Assembly (NCBI GenBank): GCA_021805725.1
Contig: JAJZEH010000037.1
Span: forward strand, 176,101 to 240,100
Direction: 5' to 3'
Length of the DNA stretch: 64,000 nt
DNA from: Pseudomonadota bacterium
GTDB taxonomy: Bacteria; Pseudomonadota; Gammaproteobacteria; Burkholderiales; Ferrovaceae
Shown: one piece after another, positions 1 to 9,298 of the stretch
How the letters are laid out: each line of letters starts with the position of its first letter
Numbering within the stretch: position 1 is the first letter of the stretch
Notes under the pieces: generated by a model
Databases searched by the model: none
Seen by the model: the letters and a program-made list of their open reading frames with translations, nothing else
Told to the model about the DNA's origin: nothing
Translations under genes and position numbers: made by a program

Positions 1-2
1 GA

Positions 3-218
3 CTCCGCTGGCGTAGCCGGCGAGGCCTCCTTGAAATGGATCTGATATTGCAACGCTTTCTGGATCAGCACCTGACCCGGCTCTCCGAAGCCGAAGTCAG
101 GGCCTACGATGCACTCCTGCAGTTACCAGACAATGATTTTCTTGATCTGGCCATGGGCAGGAAGGGCCCGGATGACGCAGAACTGCTGCCGGTGCTGGAA
201 AAAATTCGACAATCCTGA
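3..218 (+). CDS. sdhE: FAD assembly factor SdhE, 5' truncated by window edge
   Basis: SdhE promotes covalent flavinylation of the succinate dehydrogenase flavoprotein SdhA in the cytoplasm. The reading frame is already open at base 3 and reads LRWRSRRGLLEMD before running on, so the Met at base 36 is internal and the true start lies upstream of the window. RGLLE is the RGxxE motif that defines the family. The visible 71 residues plus the missing N-terminus would give the usual 80-90 residues. It lies 24 bp upstream of gltA, which fits the end of an sdhCDAB-sdhE operon leading into the TCA operon; the sdh genes themselves are not visible. Confidence 0.93.
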   Translation, partial: LRWRSRRGLLEMDLILQRFLDQHLTRLSEAEVRAYDALLQLPDNDFLDLAMGRKGPDDAELLPVLEKIRQS

Positions 219-242
219 ATACGATTTTTACGGAGAATGAGC

Positions 243-1538
243 ATGAACAGTAATGGCAAGGCGGTGTTGACCTACGACGGCGGAAAATCCATCGATCTGC
301 CGATTTATTCCGGATCGATTGGTCCTGATGTCATCGATATCCGGTCGCTGGGCCAAACCGGGATGTTTACCTACGATCCCGGTTTTTTGGCCACGGCAAG
401 CTGCCAGTCCGCCATTACCTATATTGATGGCGACGCAGGCCTGCTCTACTACAGGGGTTATCCCATCGAGCAGCTCGCCGAACACGCCGACTTCATGGAA
501 GTCTGCTATTTGTTGCTCAATGGCGAGCTGCCCAACAAGTCGCAGCGGGAAAGCTTTGAAAGCAACATCAGGCGCCACACCATGGTTCATGACCAGCTCA
601 CCAATTTCTTCAAGGGGTTTCGTCGTGATGCGCACCCCATGGCAGTGATGGTGGGCGTGGTGGGTGCGCTTTCGGCGTTTTATCACGATGCCCTCAACAT
701 CACCAACGCCGAACACCGGGCCATTTCCGCCACCCGATTGCTGGCCAAGGTGCCCACCATCGCGGCCATGTGTTATCGCTACAATACCGGTCTGCCCTTC
801 ATATATCCGCGCAACGACCTAAGCTACGCGGCCAACTTCCTGTACATGATGTTTGCCACGCCTTGCGAGGAATATGTGCCCAACCCGGTGCTGGTGAAGG
901 CGTTTGATCGTATCCTCACCCTGCACGCAGATCATGAACAGAATGCTTCCACATCCACGGTGCGTCTTGCCGGTTCCAGTGGTGCCAACCCGTTTGCCTG
1001 TATCGCCGCCGGGATTGCTGCGCTGTGGGGCCCGGCACATGGAGGAGCCAACGAAGCAGTGCTGAAGCAGTTGGGTGAGATGGGTGACGTATCCCAGGTG
1101 GGCAAGTACATTGCCCGCGCCAAGGACAAGAACGACAGTTTCCGCCTTATGGGATTCGGCCATCGGGTCTACAAGAACATGGATCCGCGTGCTGGCGTGA
1201 TGCGCAAGACCTGTCACGACGTACTCAACGAGCTGGGGCTGCATGACGATCCCATGTTCAAGCTGGCGCTGGAACTGGAGCGCATCGCCCTGGAGGATGA
1301 TTACTTCATCTCCAAGAAGCTTTACCCCAACGTGGATTTCTACTCAGGCATCGTACTGCGTGCACTGGGCATTCCAGTCAGCATGTTTACCGCAGTGTTT
1401 GCCCTGGGGCGGACGGTGGGTTGGATCACCCAATGGAACGAAATGATTAGTGATCCAGAACAAAAAATCGGTCGCCCGCGCCAACTCTACGTCGGCCCGA
1501 CCAAACGCGACTGGGTTCCGGAGAACAAACGCGCTTAA
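243..1538 (+). CDS. gltA: Citrate synthase (type II)
   Basis: Condenses acetyl-CoA and oxaloacetate to citrate, the first step of the TCA cycle. About 431 residues, typical of the hexameric type II enzyme. The catalytic His, His and Asp regions are visible as [26 protein letters not shown] and PNVDFYSG. An in-frame ATG also exists at 237, but the GGAG at 232-235 is only 1 nt from it and 7 nt from the ATG at 243, so 243 is preferred. It is followed 22 bp later by sucA, forming a TCA operon with sucB and lpdA. Confidence 0.97.
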   Translation: MNSNGKAVLTYDGGKSIDLPIYSGSIGPDVIDIRSLGQTGMFTYDPGFLATASCQSAITYIDGDAGLLYYRGYPIEQLAEHADFMEVCYLLLNGELPNKSQRESFESNIRRHTMVHDQLTNFFKGFRRDAHPMAVMVGVVGALSAFYHDALNITNAEHRAISATRLLAKVPTIAAMCYRYNTGLPFIYPRNDLSYAANFLYMMFATPCEEYVPNPVLVKAFDRILTLHADHEQNASTSTVRLAGSSGANPFACIAAGIAALWGPAHGGANEAVLKQLGEMGDVSQVGKYIARAKDKNDSFRLMGFGHRVYKNMDPRAGVMRKTCHDVLNELGLHDDPMFKLALELERIALEDDYFISKKLYPNVDFYSGIVLRALGIPVSMFTAVFALGRTVGWITQWNEMISDPEQKIGRPRQLYVGPTKRDWVPENKRA

Positions 1539-1560
1539 CGACATTAGGGGAGTTTGCATC

Positions 1561-4371
1561 ATGATGAAGGACGAGTTCGCCACGTCGTACCTGTTTGGGT
1601 CCAATGCACCGTTTATCGAGGACCAGTATGATCTGTATCTGCAGGATCCCGCTGCAGTCACCCCGGACTGGCGCGCCTATTTCGACGCCCTGCAAAAGAC
1701 CGCAGGTGCTTTGGCGCACGATGTAGCGCATACCCCCATCATCGAATCATTTGCGGCAATGGCGCGACAGCCGCGTCCGACAGCGGTTGCTGCCGTCGAG
1801 CATACGCACCAGGTGGGTGTGCTGCAGCTCATCAATGCCCACCGATTCCTGGGCAACCGCAACGCCCAGCTTGATCCGCTGGAACGACATCCGCTGCCAG
1901 TGGTGCCAGAACTCGATCCGGCGCATTATGGTCTGACCGATGCGGACCTGGACGCCGTGTTCGATACAGGTTCTCTCGTGGGCCCTGCCAGGGCCACGTT
2001 GCGCGAGATTCTGGAGGCAGTGCGTACAACCTACTGCGGCCACGTGGGCGTGGAGTACATGTACCTTACCAGTACGGAACAAAAGCGCTGGATTCAGAAG
2101 CGCTTCGAGGGTGCGCGCTCCCACATCGAGCTGGGCAAGGAGGACAAGATCAGACTGCTCCAGCACGTCACTGCAGCCGAGACGCTGGAGCGCTACCTGC
2201 ACACCCGCTATGTGGGACAGAAGCGTTTTTCGCTGGAGGGTGGCGAATGCCTGATTCCCATAGTGAACGAGAGCATCCAGCGCGCGGGTGCCGCCGGGAC
2301 GAAGGAAATCGTCATCGGCCTCGCCCACCGCGGTCGTTTGAACGTTCTCGTCAACTGCCTGGGCAAGATGCCCAAGGATCTGTTCTCCGAGTTTGAAGGC
2401 AAGCATCCCGACGACCTCTCCTCCGGTGACGTCAAATACCATCAGGGTTTCTCCTCTGACATCCGTACCACGGGGGGGCCGGTACACCTCACGCTGGCAT
2501 TCAATCCTTCACATCTGGAAATCGTCAACCCGGTGGTGGAAGGCTCTGTGCGGGCGCGTCAGGACCGCCGCAATGATCGTGAAGGCAAGGAAGTGTTGCC
2601 CATACTGATTCACGGGGATTCGGCCTTTGCAGGGCAGGGTGTGGTCATGGAAACCCTGGCTCTCTCGCAAACCCGCGGCTATGCCACCGGGGGCACGCTG
2701 CATATCGTGGTCAACAATCAGATCGGTTTCACCACCTCCGATCCGCGCGACACGCGCTCCACCACATATTGTTCCGACGTGGCCAAGATGATCGAGGCTC
2801 CGGTGTTCCATGTGAACGGGGATGACCCGGAAAGCGTGCTTCTCGTCACCCAGATCGCGCTGGATTACCGCAATACCTTCCACCGCGATGTGGTGATCGA
2901 CCTTGTCTGCTATCGCCGTTTGGGCCACAACGAGCAGGACGAGCCCCTGGTCACTCAGCCGTGGATGTACAAGAAGATCAATGCGCGACCCACCACGCGC
3001 AAGCTCTACGCCGATCAGCTGGAGAATGCAGGCGTGCTGCCTGTGGGCGGTGGTGACAAGATGGTTCAGGATTATCGCGATGCCCTGGATTCGGGCGTGC
3101 TGATGGACCAGACCGTCCTGCATGGTCACCAGAATCCCTTCACGGCCAACTGGGGCACCTACCAGAACAAGGACTGGCGCACTCCCGCCAAGACCGCGGT
3201 ACCCCTGAAAGTCCTGAAGCGACTGGCGGAAAAAGTGGCTACGGCGCCTGACGGCTACAAGCTGCATCCCACCGTACAGCGGGTCATGGACAACAGACGC
3301 CTGATGGGCAAGGGTGAACTGGCCCTGGATTGGGGCATGGGCGAAACCCTGGCCTACGCGGCATTGCTCGATGACGGTTACGGCATTCGTCTGTCGGGTC
3401 AGGATTGCGGGCGTGGCACCTTTTCGCACCGCCATGCCGTGATTCACGATCAAAACCGGCAAAGCTGGGATTCTGGCACCTATGTGCCGCTCCAGCACAT
3501 TGCAGAAAACCAGCCCACCTTTACCGTCATCGACTCCATTCTGTCCGAAGAAGCCGTGCTTGGGTTTGAGTACGGCTACTCCACCGCTGAGCCACGCCAG
3601 CTCATTCTCTGGGAGGCCCAGTTTGGCGACTTTGCCAATGGGGCCCAGGTGGTGATTGATCAGTTCATCAGTTCGGGCGAAGCCAAATGGGGAAGATTAT
3701 GTGGCCTGACCATGCTGCTGCCCCATGGCTATGAAGGCCAGGGTCCCGAGCATTCCTCGGCTCGCCTGGAGCGCTACCTGCAGCTCTGCGCCGAATACAA
3801 CATCCAGGTTTGCGTACCCAGCACGCCGGCGCAGATTTTTCATTTGCTGCGGCGTCAGATGATCCGGCCGTTGCGCAAGCCACTTATTGTGATCACCCCG
3901 AAAAGCCTGTTGCGTCGCAAGGAGGCCACCTCCGACCTGCGCGAGCTGGCGAGCGGCACTTTCCAGAACGTCATCTCGGAAACCGAAACACTCAATGACG
4001 GCAAGGTGCGCCGCGTCGTGGCCTGCAGCGGCAAGGTTTATTACGACATTGTGGCGGAGCGCAAGGCCCGCGGCATCGAGGACATTGCCGTGATCCGCCT
4101 GGAGCAGCTCTATCCCTTTCCCCATGCGGAATTTGCTGCCGAACTCAAAAAGTATCCCATGGCGCACTCTGTGGTGTGGGCCCAGGAGGAACCGGGTAAC
4201 CAGGGTGCATGGCACCGCATCCAGCATTACCTGTCCCGCCATTTGCGGGATGACCAGACGCTCTCCTATGCCTTGCGGCCCTCTGCGGCCTCTCCGGCGG
4301 TGGGCTATCTGGCCAAGCATAACGAACAACAAAAAGCGCTGATCAATGCAGCGCTGACCATTGCGTCCTGA
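1561..4371 (+). CDS. sucA: 2-oxoglutarate dehydrogenase E1 component
   Basis: Thiamine-diphosphate-dependent E1 subunit of the 2-oxoglutarate dehydrogenase complex; it decarboxylates 2-oxoglutarate and succinylates the lipoyl arm of SucB. The protein has 936 residues, as expected (the E. coli enzyme has about 930). Visible family motifs include the N-terminal SYLFGSNAPFIEDQYDLYL, GLAHRGRLNVLVN and the ThDP region HGDSAFAGQGVV, with a C-terminal transketolase-like domain. The frame is open from 1450 inside gltA, but a GGGGAG at 1546-1551 lies 9 nt before the ATG at 1561. It sits between gltA and sucB. An intact E1 means the TCA cycle is not broken at this step. Confidence 0.97.
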   Translation: MMKDEFATSYLFGSNAPFIEDQYDLYLQDPAAVTPDWRAYFDALQKTAGALAHDVAHTPIIESFAAMARQPRPTAVAAVEHTHQVGVLQLINAHRFLGNRNAQLDPLERHPLPVVPELDPAHYGLTDADLDAVFDTGSLVGPARATLREILEAVRTTYCGHVGVEYMYLTSTEQKRWIQKRFEGARSHIELGKEDKIRLLQHVTAAETLERYLHTRYVGQKRFSLEGGECLIPIVNESIQRAGAAGTKEIVIGLAHRGRLNVLVNCLGKMPKDLFSEFEGKHPDDLSSGDVKYHQGFSSDIRTTGGPVHLTLAFNPSHLEIVNPVVEGSVRARQDRRNDREGKEVLPILIHGDSAFAGQGVVMETLALSQTRGYATGGTLHIVVNNQIGFTTSDPRDTRSTTYCSDVAKMIEAPVFHVNGDDPESVLLVTQIALDYRNTFHRDVVIDLVCYRRLGHNEQDEPLVTQPWMYKKINARPTTRKLYADQLENAGVLPVGGGDKMVQDYRDALDSGVLMDQTVLHGHQNPFTANWGTYQNKDWRTPAKTAVPLKVLKRLAEKVATAPDGYKLHPTVQRVMDNRRLMGKGELALDWGMGETLAYAALLDDGYGIRLSGQDCGRGTFSHRHAVIHDQNRQSWDSGTYVPLQHIAENQPTFTVIDSILSEEAVLGFEYGYSTAEPRQLILWEAQFGDFANGAQVVIDQFISSGEAKWGRLCGLTMLLPHGYEGQGPEHSSARLERYLQLCAEYNIQVCVPSTPAQIFHLLRRQMIRPLRKPLIVITPKSLLRRKEATSDLRELASGTFQNVISETETLNDGKVRRVVACSGKVYYDIVAERKARGIEDIAVIRLEQLYPFPHAEFAAELKKYPMAHSVVWAQEEPGNQGAWHRIQHYLSRHLRDDQTLSYALRPSAASPAVGYLAKHNEQQKALINAALTIAS

Positions 4372-4401
4372 GGACGCTGCACACAAGGGAGTTAAGACAT
4401 C

Positions 4402-5622
4402 ATGCTGATCGAGGTGAAGGTTCCCCAGTTGTCCGAGTCCGTGGCTGAGGCCACCCTGCTGGGGTGGCACAAGAAAGCCGGAGAAGCCGTGGCGCGCGAC
4501 GAAAACCTGATCGACATCGAAACCGACAAGGTTGTCATGGAACTGCCGGCGCCTGCCGCTGGCGTTCTGGTGGACATCAAGAAGTCCGAAGGGGCGTTGG
4601 TGGTGAGCGGTGAGGTCATCGCGATGCTGGATACCGAAGCCAAGGCAACGGTACAGCCAGCAGCCGCATCCATGGCTGCTCCTGCCCAGGCACCAACGGC
4701 CGCTACGGCAAACAGCGCCACCACAACGGGGGTGGCAATGCCCGCAGCCCGCAAGATCCTTGACGAGCACGCGCTGGACCCTGCTGCCGTTGCAGGTACC
4801 GGCAAGGGGGGGCGTGTCACCAAGGAAGATGCGCTCGCGCATCTCGCCCGCCAGGCAGCCGTGGTACCCGCCGCGCGTTCCACAGGCCTTGACCAGCCCA
4901 AGGTGACGGTTTCTCTGGGCGGTCGGCCGGAACAGCGCGTTCCCATGACCCGTCTGCGTGCCCGGGTGGCCGAGCGCCTGGTGCAGTCCCAGTCCACGGC
5001 AGCCATCCTGACCACGTTCAACGAAGTGAACATGCAGCCGGTCATGGACCTGCGCAGCAGGTACAAGGACAAGTTCGAAAAGGAACACGGGGTCAAACTG
5101 GGTTTCATGTCCTTTTTCGTAAAGGCCGCCGTGGCGGCGCTCAAGAAGTATCCCGTGGTCAACGCCTCGGTGGACGGCAGTGACATCGTCTATCACGGCT
5201 ACTTCGACATCGGCATCGCGGTAGGCAGCGCCCGGGGGCTCGTGGTCCCCATCCTGCGCGATGCCGACCAACTTTCCATTGCCGAGATCGAAAAGAAGAT
5301 TGCCGAATTTGGCGAACGCGCCCGTGACGGCAAGATCTCCCTGGAAGACTTGACCGGTGGCACTTTTTCCATCTCCAATGGCGGGGTGTTCGGGTCCATG
5401 CTGTCCACCCCGATCATTAACCCACCGCAGTCGGCTATTCTTGGAATCCATGCCACCAAGGAGCGTGCCGTGGTGGAGAACGGCCAGATCATGATTCGTC
5501 CCATCAACTATCTCGCGCTTTCCTATGACCATCGCATCATTGACGGACGCGAGGCCGTCCTGACGCTGGTGGCCATCAAGGAAGCCATGGAAGACCCGGC
5601 GCGCCTTTTGCTGGACATCTGA
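4402..5622 (+). CDS. sucB: Dihydrolipoyllysine succinyltransferase (E2 of OGDH)
   Basis: Core E2 subunit that transfers the succinyl group from the lipoyl arm to CoA. Domains in order: lipoyl domain about 1-77 with the lipoylated Lys43 in [10 protein letters not shown]; an Ala/Pro/Thr-rich linker about 80-110; a peripheral subunit-binding domain about 113-150 ([26 protein letters not shown]); and the catalytic domain from about 175 to the end, with His377 and Asp381 in SYDHRIIDG. At 406 residues it is a standard single-lipoyl SucB. A 30 bp gap separates it from sucA and 23 bp from lpdA. Confidence 0.97.
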   Translation: MLIEVKVPQLSESVAEATLLGWHKKAGEAVARDENLIDIETDKVVMELPAPAAGVLVDIKKSEGALVVSGEVIAMLDTEAKATVQPAAASMAAPAQAPTAATANSATTTGVAMPAARKILDEHALDPAAVAGTGKGGRVTKEDALAHLARQAAVVPAARSTGLDQPKVTVSLGGRPEQRVPMTRLRARVAERLVQSQSTAAILTTFNEVNMQPVMDLRSRYKDKFEKEHGVKLGFMSFFVKAAVAALKKYPVVNASVDGSDIVYHGYFDIGIAVGSARGLVVPILRDADQLSIAEIEKKIAEFGERARDGKISLEDLTGGTFSISNGGVFGSMLSTPIINPPQSAILGIHATKERAVVENGQIMIRPINYLALSYDHRIIDGREAVLTLVAIKEAMEDPARLLLDI

Positions 5623-5645
5623 CACACTCAAACGGAAAAGAAGCG

Positions 5646-7076
5646 ATGACGCAACAATTCGACGTGGTCATGATCGGGGGCGGCCCCGGTGGGTATATTT
5701 CGGCAATACGGGCGGCGCAACTGGGCCTGTCCGTGGCATGCGTGGACGCATGGACCAACGCCAAAAGCAAACCCAGTCTGGGTGGCACCTGCCTCAATGT
5801 TGGGTGCATTCCTTCAAAGGCCATGCTGGAGTCGTCTGAGAACTATGAGCGTGCCCTGCACCACTTTGCCGAGCACGGCGTGCGCGTCGGGGAAGTGAGC
5901 CTCGATCTCAAGCAGATGTTGTCGCGCAAGGACAGGATCGTCGACCAGCTCACCAGTGGCGTGGCCTATCTGTTCAAGAAGAACAAGGTCACATCCTTTC
6001 ATGGCCACGGCAGTTTCACGGGACGCACCGAGGAGGGCTTTGCCATCACCGTACGTCAGGCAGACAAGGAATCCACCCTGCAGGCCCGCCATGTGGTGGT
6101 TGCCACGGGGTCTGTCCCCCGCCCGATTCCTGCGGCGACCGTGGACAATCAGCTCATCCTCGACAATGAGGGAGCACTGGCCATGACCGAAGTTCCCAGG
6201 CGTCTGGGGATCATCGGTGCGGGTGTGATCGGCCTCGAAATGGGTAGTGTCTGGAAGCGACTGGGCAGCGAGGTCACCATTCTCGAAGCCATGGAGACTT
6301 TCCTGCCACCCGCGGACGAGCAGGTCTCCAAAGAGGCATTCAAGTTTCTCACCAAGGACCAAGGGCTGACCATTCATCTGGGCGCCAGGGTTATTCGGGT
6401 GGATCGCAAGGCCAAGGCCCTCAAGGTGCATTACACCGATGCCAAGGCCGGGCAAACCCTCGATGTGGACAAGCTCATCGTTGCCGTGGGACGGGTACCC
6501 AATACGGAGGGGCTCAACCTTGCGTCCGTGGGGGTGCAGGTGGATGCGCGCGGTTTCATTGAAGTTGACGAGCACTGCCGCACGGGAGTGCCAGGCATTT
6601 GGGCGGTGGGTGACGTGGTGCGCGGACCCATGCTGGCGCATAAGGCGGAAGAGGAGGGCGTCGCCGTGGCTGAGCAGATCGCCGGCCAGCACAGCCACGT
6701 TGATTTCAACACCATACCATGGGTGATCTACACTGCACCGGAAATAGCCTGGGTGGGGCAAACCGAACAGCAGCTCAAGGCTGCCGGCACCGCTTACCGA
6801 ACAGGAAGTTTTCCCTTTGCTGCCAACGGTCGAGCCAAGGCGCTGGGAGAGACTCGCGGCTTCGTAAAAATCCTTGCCTGCAAAAACACGGACAGGATCC
6901 TTGGCGTACACATTCTCGGGCCCTTTGCCTCCGAGCTGATCACCGAGGCTGTGGTGGCGCTCGAGTTTCGCGCCAGCAGCGAGGATATTGCCCGCATCGT
7001 GCATGCCCACCCCGCGCTCTCTGAAGTTTTCCATGAAGCCGCCCTGGCTGTGGATGGACGTACCCTAAACATGTAA
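5646..7076 (+). CDS. lpdA: Dihydrolipoyl dehydrogenase (E3)
   Basis: FAD-dependent E3 that reoxidises dihydrolipoamide and makes NADH; in this operon it serves the 2-oxoglutarate dehydrogenase complex. The sequence shows the FAD GGGPGG motif at 11-16, the redox disulfide Cys49/Cys54 in GGTCLNVGCIPSK, an NAD-binding GAGVIGLEMGSVW in the middle, the second FAD motif ending WAVGDV, and the catalytic His in HAHPALSE near residue 455. Length 476 is normal. It is the last dedicated TCA gene of the operon; zapE follows 12 bp later. Confidence 0.96.
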   Translation: MTQQFDVVMIGGGPGGYISAIRAAQLGLSVACVDAWTNAKSKPSLGGTCLNVGCIPSKAMLESSENYERALHHFAEHGVRVGEVSLDLKQMLSRKDRIVDQLTSGVAYLFKKNKVTSFHGHGSFTGRTEEGFAITVRQADKESTLQARHVVVATGSVPRPIPAATVDNQLILDNEGALAMTEVPRRLGIIGAGVIGLEMGSVWKRLGSEVTILEAMETFLPPADEQVSKEAFKFLTKDQGLTIHLGARVIRVDRKAKALKVHYTDAKAGQTLDVDKLIVAVGRVPNTEGLNLASVGVQVDARGFIEVDEHCRTGVPGIWAVGDVVRGPMLAHKAEEEGVAVAEQIAGQHSHVDFNTIPWVIYTAPEIAWVGQTEQQLKAAGTAYRTGSFPFAANGRAKALGETRGFVKILACKNTDRILGVHILGPFASELITEAVVALEFRASSEDIARIVHAHPALSEVFHEAALAVDGRTLNM

Positions 7077-7088
7077 CGCGCCAGCGCC

Positions 7089-8225
7089 ATGGAGTTGCAC
7101 GCATCGGACAGAGTTGATACTGTCAGGGTCATGACTGAATCTTCAGGCCCTGCGCGGTGGTATCGCAGCTTTAGCGAACGTGCCGATTTTGAACCCGACC
7201 CAGCACAATTACAGGTCATCGAACACCTGCAGGCGTTGCACGACGACCTGATGGCGTTCAAGCGATACCGCCAGACGCTTCTTGCACGCACTTTCGGCAA
7301 CCGCGAGCCGCCCCGTGGCATGTACCTCTACGGCGGCGTGGGGCGCGGTAAAAGCGCCATGATGGATGGTTTTTTCTCCACATTGCCCTATCGCCGCAAG
7401 CGGCGCGTGCATTTCCACGAATTCATGGCCAGTGTGCACGAGCGCATGCGACGCATTCACAACCAGGAAGACCCGCTCAAGATGGTCGCAGCGGAAATTG
7501 CCGTGCAAACCCGGGTGCTGTGCTTCGACGAATTTCATGTGAGCGACATCGCCGATGCCATGATCCTGCAACGGCTGTTTGAGAATATGATCAATTGGGG
7601 AGTGGTGCTGGTCATCACCTCCAACTACGCTCCCGATGCCCTGTATCCCGACGGCCTTCAGCGCGAACGTTTTCTGCCCGCCATCGAGCTTATCAAGGAG
7701 CGCCTGGACGTGCTGGAGGTTCATGGCGACATCGATCATCGCATGCGCGACCTGGAACATCTGGACACCTATTTCTACCCGCTCAACAGTACCAGCAGGG
7801 CTGCCATGCAAGAGGCTTTTCGCGCCTATTGCCCGCTGCCTTCTGCAGCCAAGGGTATCGAAATCATGGGACGCCTGCTGCCCGTGTTGGGCATTGGCCA
7901 GGGTGTGATCTGGTTTGACTTCGAAACCCTCTGTGGAAGCGCACGCTCGCAACGCGATTACCTGGAGCTCGCCGAAAAATTCTATGTGGTGCTGCTCTCC
8001 AACGTGCCGGTTCTGACCTCCCGCCAGCGCGACGCTGCACGGCGCCTGACCTGGCTGGTGGACATCCTCTACGACCAGCGCGTCAAGCTGTTGATTTCTG
8101 CCCAGACCCAGCCGGACAAGCTCTATCCTGAGTCAGAGGGCGATCTCGGCAATGAGTTCCAGCGCACCGTAAGCCGCCTGCTGGAAATGCAGGCGGCAGA
8201 GTATCAATCCACCCTGAAAAACTAA
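7089..8225 (+). CDS. zapE: AFG1/ZapE-family ATPase
   Basis: ZapE is a cytoplasmic AFG1-type P-loop ATPase that acts at the Z-ring during constriction in E. coli. The Walker A is GGVGRGKS and the Walker B is VLCFDEFHVSD; RGMYLYGGVGRGKS, ITSNYAPDALYPDGLQR and the C-terminal EFQRTVSRLLEMQ are strongly family-like. Length 378 compares with 375 in E. coli. The start is uncertain: the ATG at 7089 lacks a Shine-Dalgarno sequence, and an in-frame ATG at 7131 gives a protein 14 residues shorter. Placement just after lpdA is common in betaproteobacteria and suggests read-through from the TCA operon. Confidence 0.92.
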   Translation: MELHASDRVDTVRVMTESSGPARWYRSFSERADFEPDPAQLQVIEHLQALHDDLMAFKRYRQTLLARTFGNREPPRGMYLYGGVGRGKSAMMDGFFSTLPYRRKRRVHFHEFMASVHERMRRIHNQEDPLKMVAAEIAVQTRVLCFDEFHVSDIADAMILQRLFENMINWGVVLVITSNYAPDALYPDGLQRERFLPAIELIKERLDVLEVHGDIDHRMRDLEHLDTYFYPLNSTSRAAMQEAFRAYCPLPSAAKGIEIMGRLLPVLGIGQGVIWFDFETLCGSARSQRDYLELAEKFYVVLLSNVPVLTSRQRDAARRLTWLVDILYDQRVKLLISAQTQPDKLYPESEGDLGNEFQRTVSRLLEMQAAEYQSTLKN

Positions 8226-8260
8226 TCAGCCGGCCCGGGAGGGCAGTCGGGAGAACAGAC

Positions 8261-9247
8261 ATGTCATTCAAGGCATACCGCGTGGATTCAGCGGAAGGAC
8301 GTACCAGCGGCAAAATCGTCACGCTGGAGATGGGTGATCTGCCCCCCGGCGATGTCTTGATCAAGGCAGAATATTCCAGCGTCAATTACAAGGATGCGCT
8401 CGCAGCCACGGGTGCGGGAAAGATCATGCGCCACCTTCCCCTGACGGGTGGCATTGACGTTGCGGGGAGCGTGCAGGAATCCACTGACGCGCGTTTCAAG
8501 CCCGGCGAGCCGGTCCTGGTAACGGGTTACGATCTTGGCGTGGCGCACGATGGCGGATATGCGCGCTATGTGCGCGTGCCTGCCGACTGGGTAGTGCATC
8601 GCCCGGCAGGCATGAACGCTCGCGAAGCCATGGCCATTGGCACGGCCGGGTTTACTGCGGCACTCTCGGTGATTAGGCTGGAACAGAACGGGTTGCGACC
8701 GGAAAACGGCCCGGTGGTAGTGACGGGTGCCACCGGCGGGGTGGGCAGCCTTGCCGTGGAATTTCTGGCGGGACTGGGCTATGCGGTGACGGCCGTGACC
8801 GGCAAAGCCGACCAGACTGGTTACCTGAGGGAGCTGGGGGCCAGTGACATCCTTCTGCGCGGCGCCCTCGACCTGGGCTCGCGGCCCCTGGAAAAGGCGC
8901 TGTGGGCCGGTGCGGTGGACCCCGTGGGCGGGGCCATGCTGGCATGGCTGACCCGGACCATGCAACAGCATGGCTCGATTGCAAGCTCGGGACTCACAGG
9001 TGGCATCGAACTGCACACCACCGTCATGCCTTTCATCCTGCGTGGCGTCAACCTGCTGGGCATTGACTCTGTGCTCTGCCCGATGCCGCTGCGCCAGCAG
9101 GTTTGGCATCGCCTGGTCACAGACCTGCGTCCACGCCACTGGAACGCCATCATTCACGAGGTGACGCTGGAGCAACTCGACGGCGTGTTTGCAAAACTGA
9201 TGAAAGGAGAAAGTGCGGGAAGAACCATCGTCAAACTGACGGATTGA
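8261..9247 (+). CDS. acuI: Acryloyl-CoA reductase, AcuI/YhdH family
   Basis: NADPH-dependent medium-chain reductase that reduces toxic acryloyl-CoA to propionyl-CoA. The sequence has the quinone-reductase core YSSVNYKDALA, the AcuI signature LPLTGGIDVAG, the VTGATGGVGS nucleotide-binding loop and a YhdH-type C-terminus. Length 328 matches the family. It has no zinc-site cysteine pattern, as expected for YhdH. A GGGAG precedes the ATG. The next gene is prpE, so acryloyl-CoA reduction and propionyl-CoA formation are encoded side by side. The family assignment is secure; the in vivo substrate is inferred. Confidence 0.9.
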   Translation: MSFKAYRVDSAEGRTSGKIVTLEMGDLPPGDVLIKAEYSSVNYKDALAATGAGKIMRHLPLTGGIDVAGSVQESTDARFKPGEPVLVTGYDLGVAHDGGYARYVRVPADWVVHRPAGMNAREAMAIGTAGFTAALSVIRLEQNGLRPENGPVVVTGATGGVGSLAVEFLAGLGYAVTAVTGKADQTGYLRELGASDILLRGALDLGSRPLEKALWAGAVDPVGGAMLAWLTRTMQQHGSIASSGLTGGIELHTTVMPFILRGVNLLGIDSVLCPMPLRQQVWHRLVTDLRPRHWNAIIHEVTLEQLDGVFAKLMKGESAGRTIVKLTD

Positions 9248-9298
9248 ATGATCGCCGTCAGTCCTCGGCCCATAGTCACTTCTGGAGGAAGGCACATC

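Noticed and set aside
36..218. Complete 60-residue gene starting at base 36
   Set aside because: The frame continues upstream to base 3 with RSRRGLLE before the Met, which is conserved SdhE sequence; the gene is truncated by the window edge.
3697..5631. Long 644-codon open frame on the minus strand
   Set aside because: It lies opposite the end of sucA and all of sucB, both clearly coding; it is a GC-rich shadow frame with no recognisable domain.
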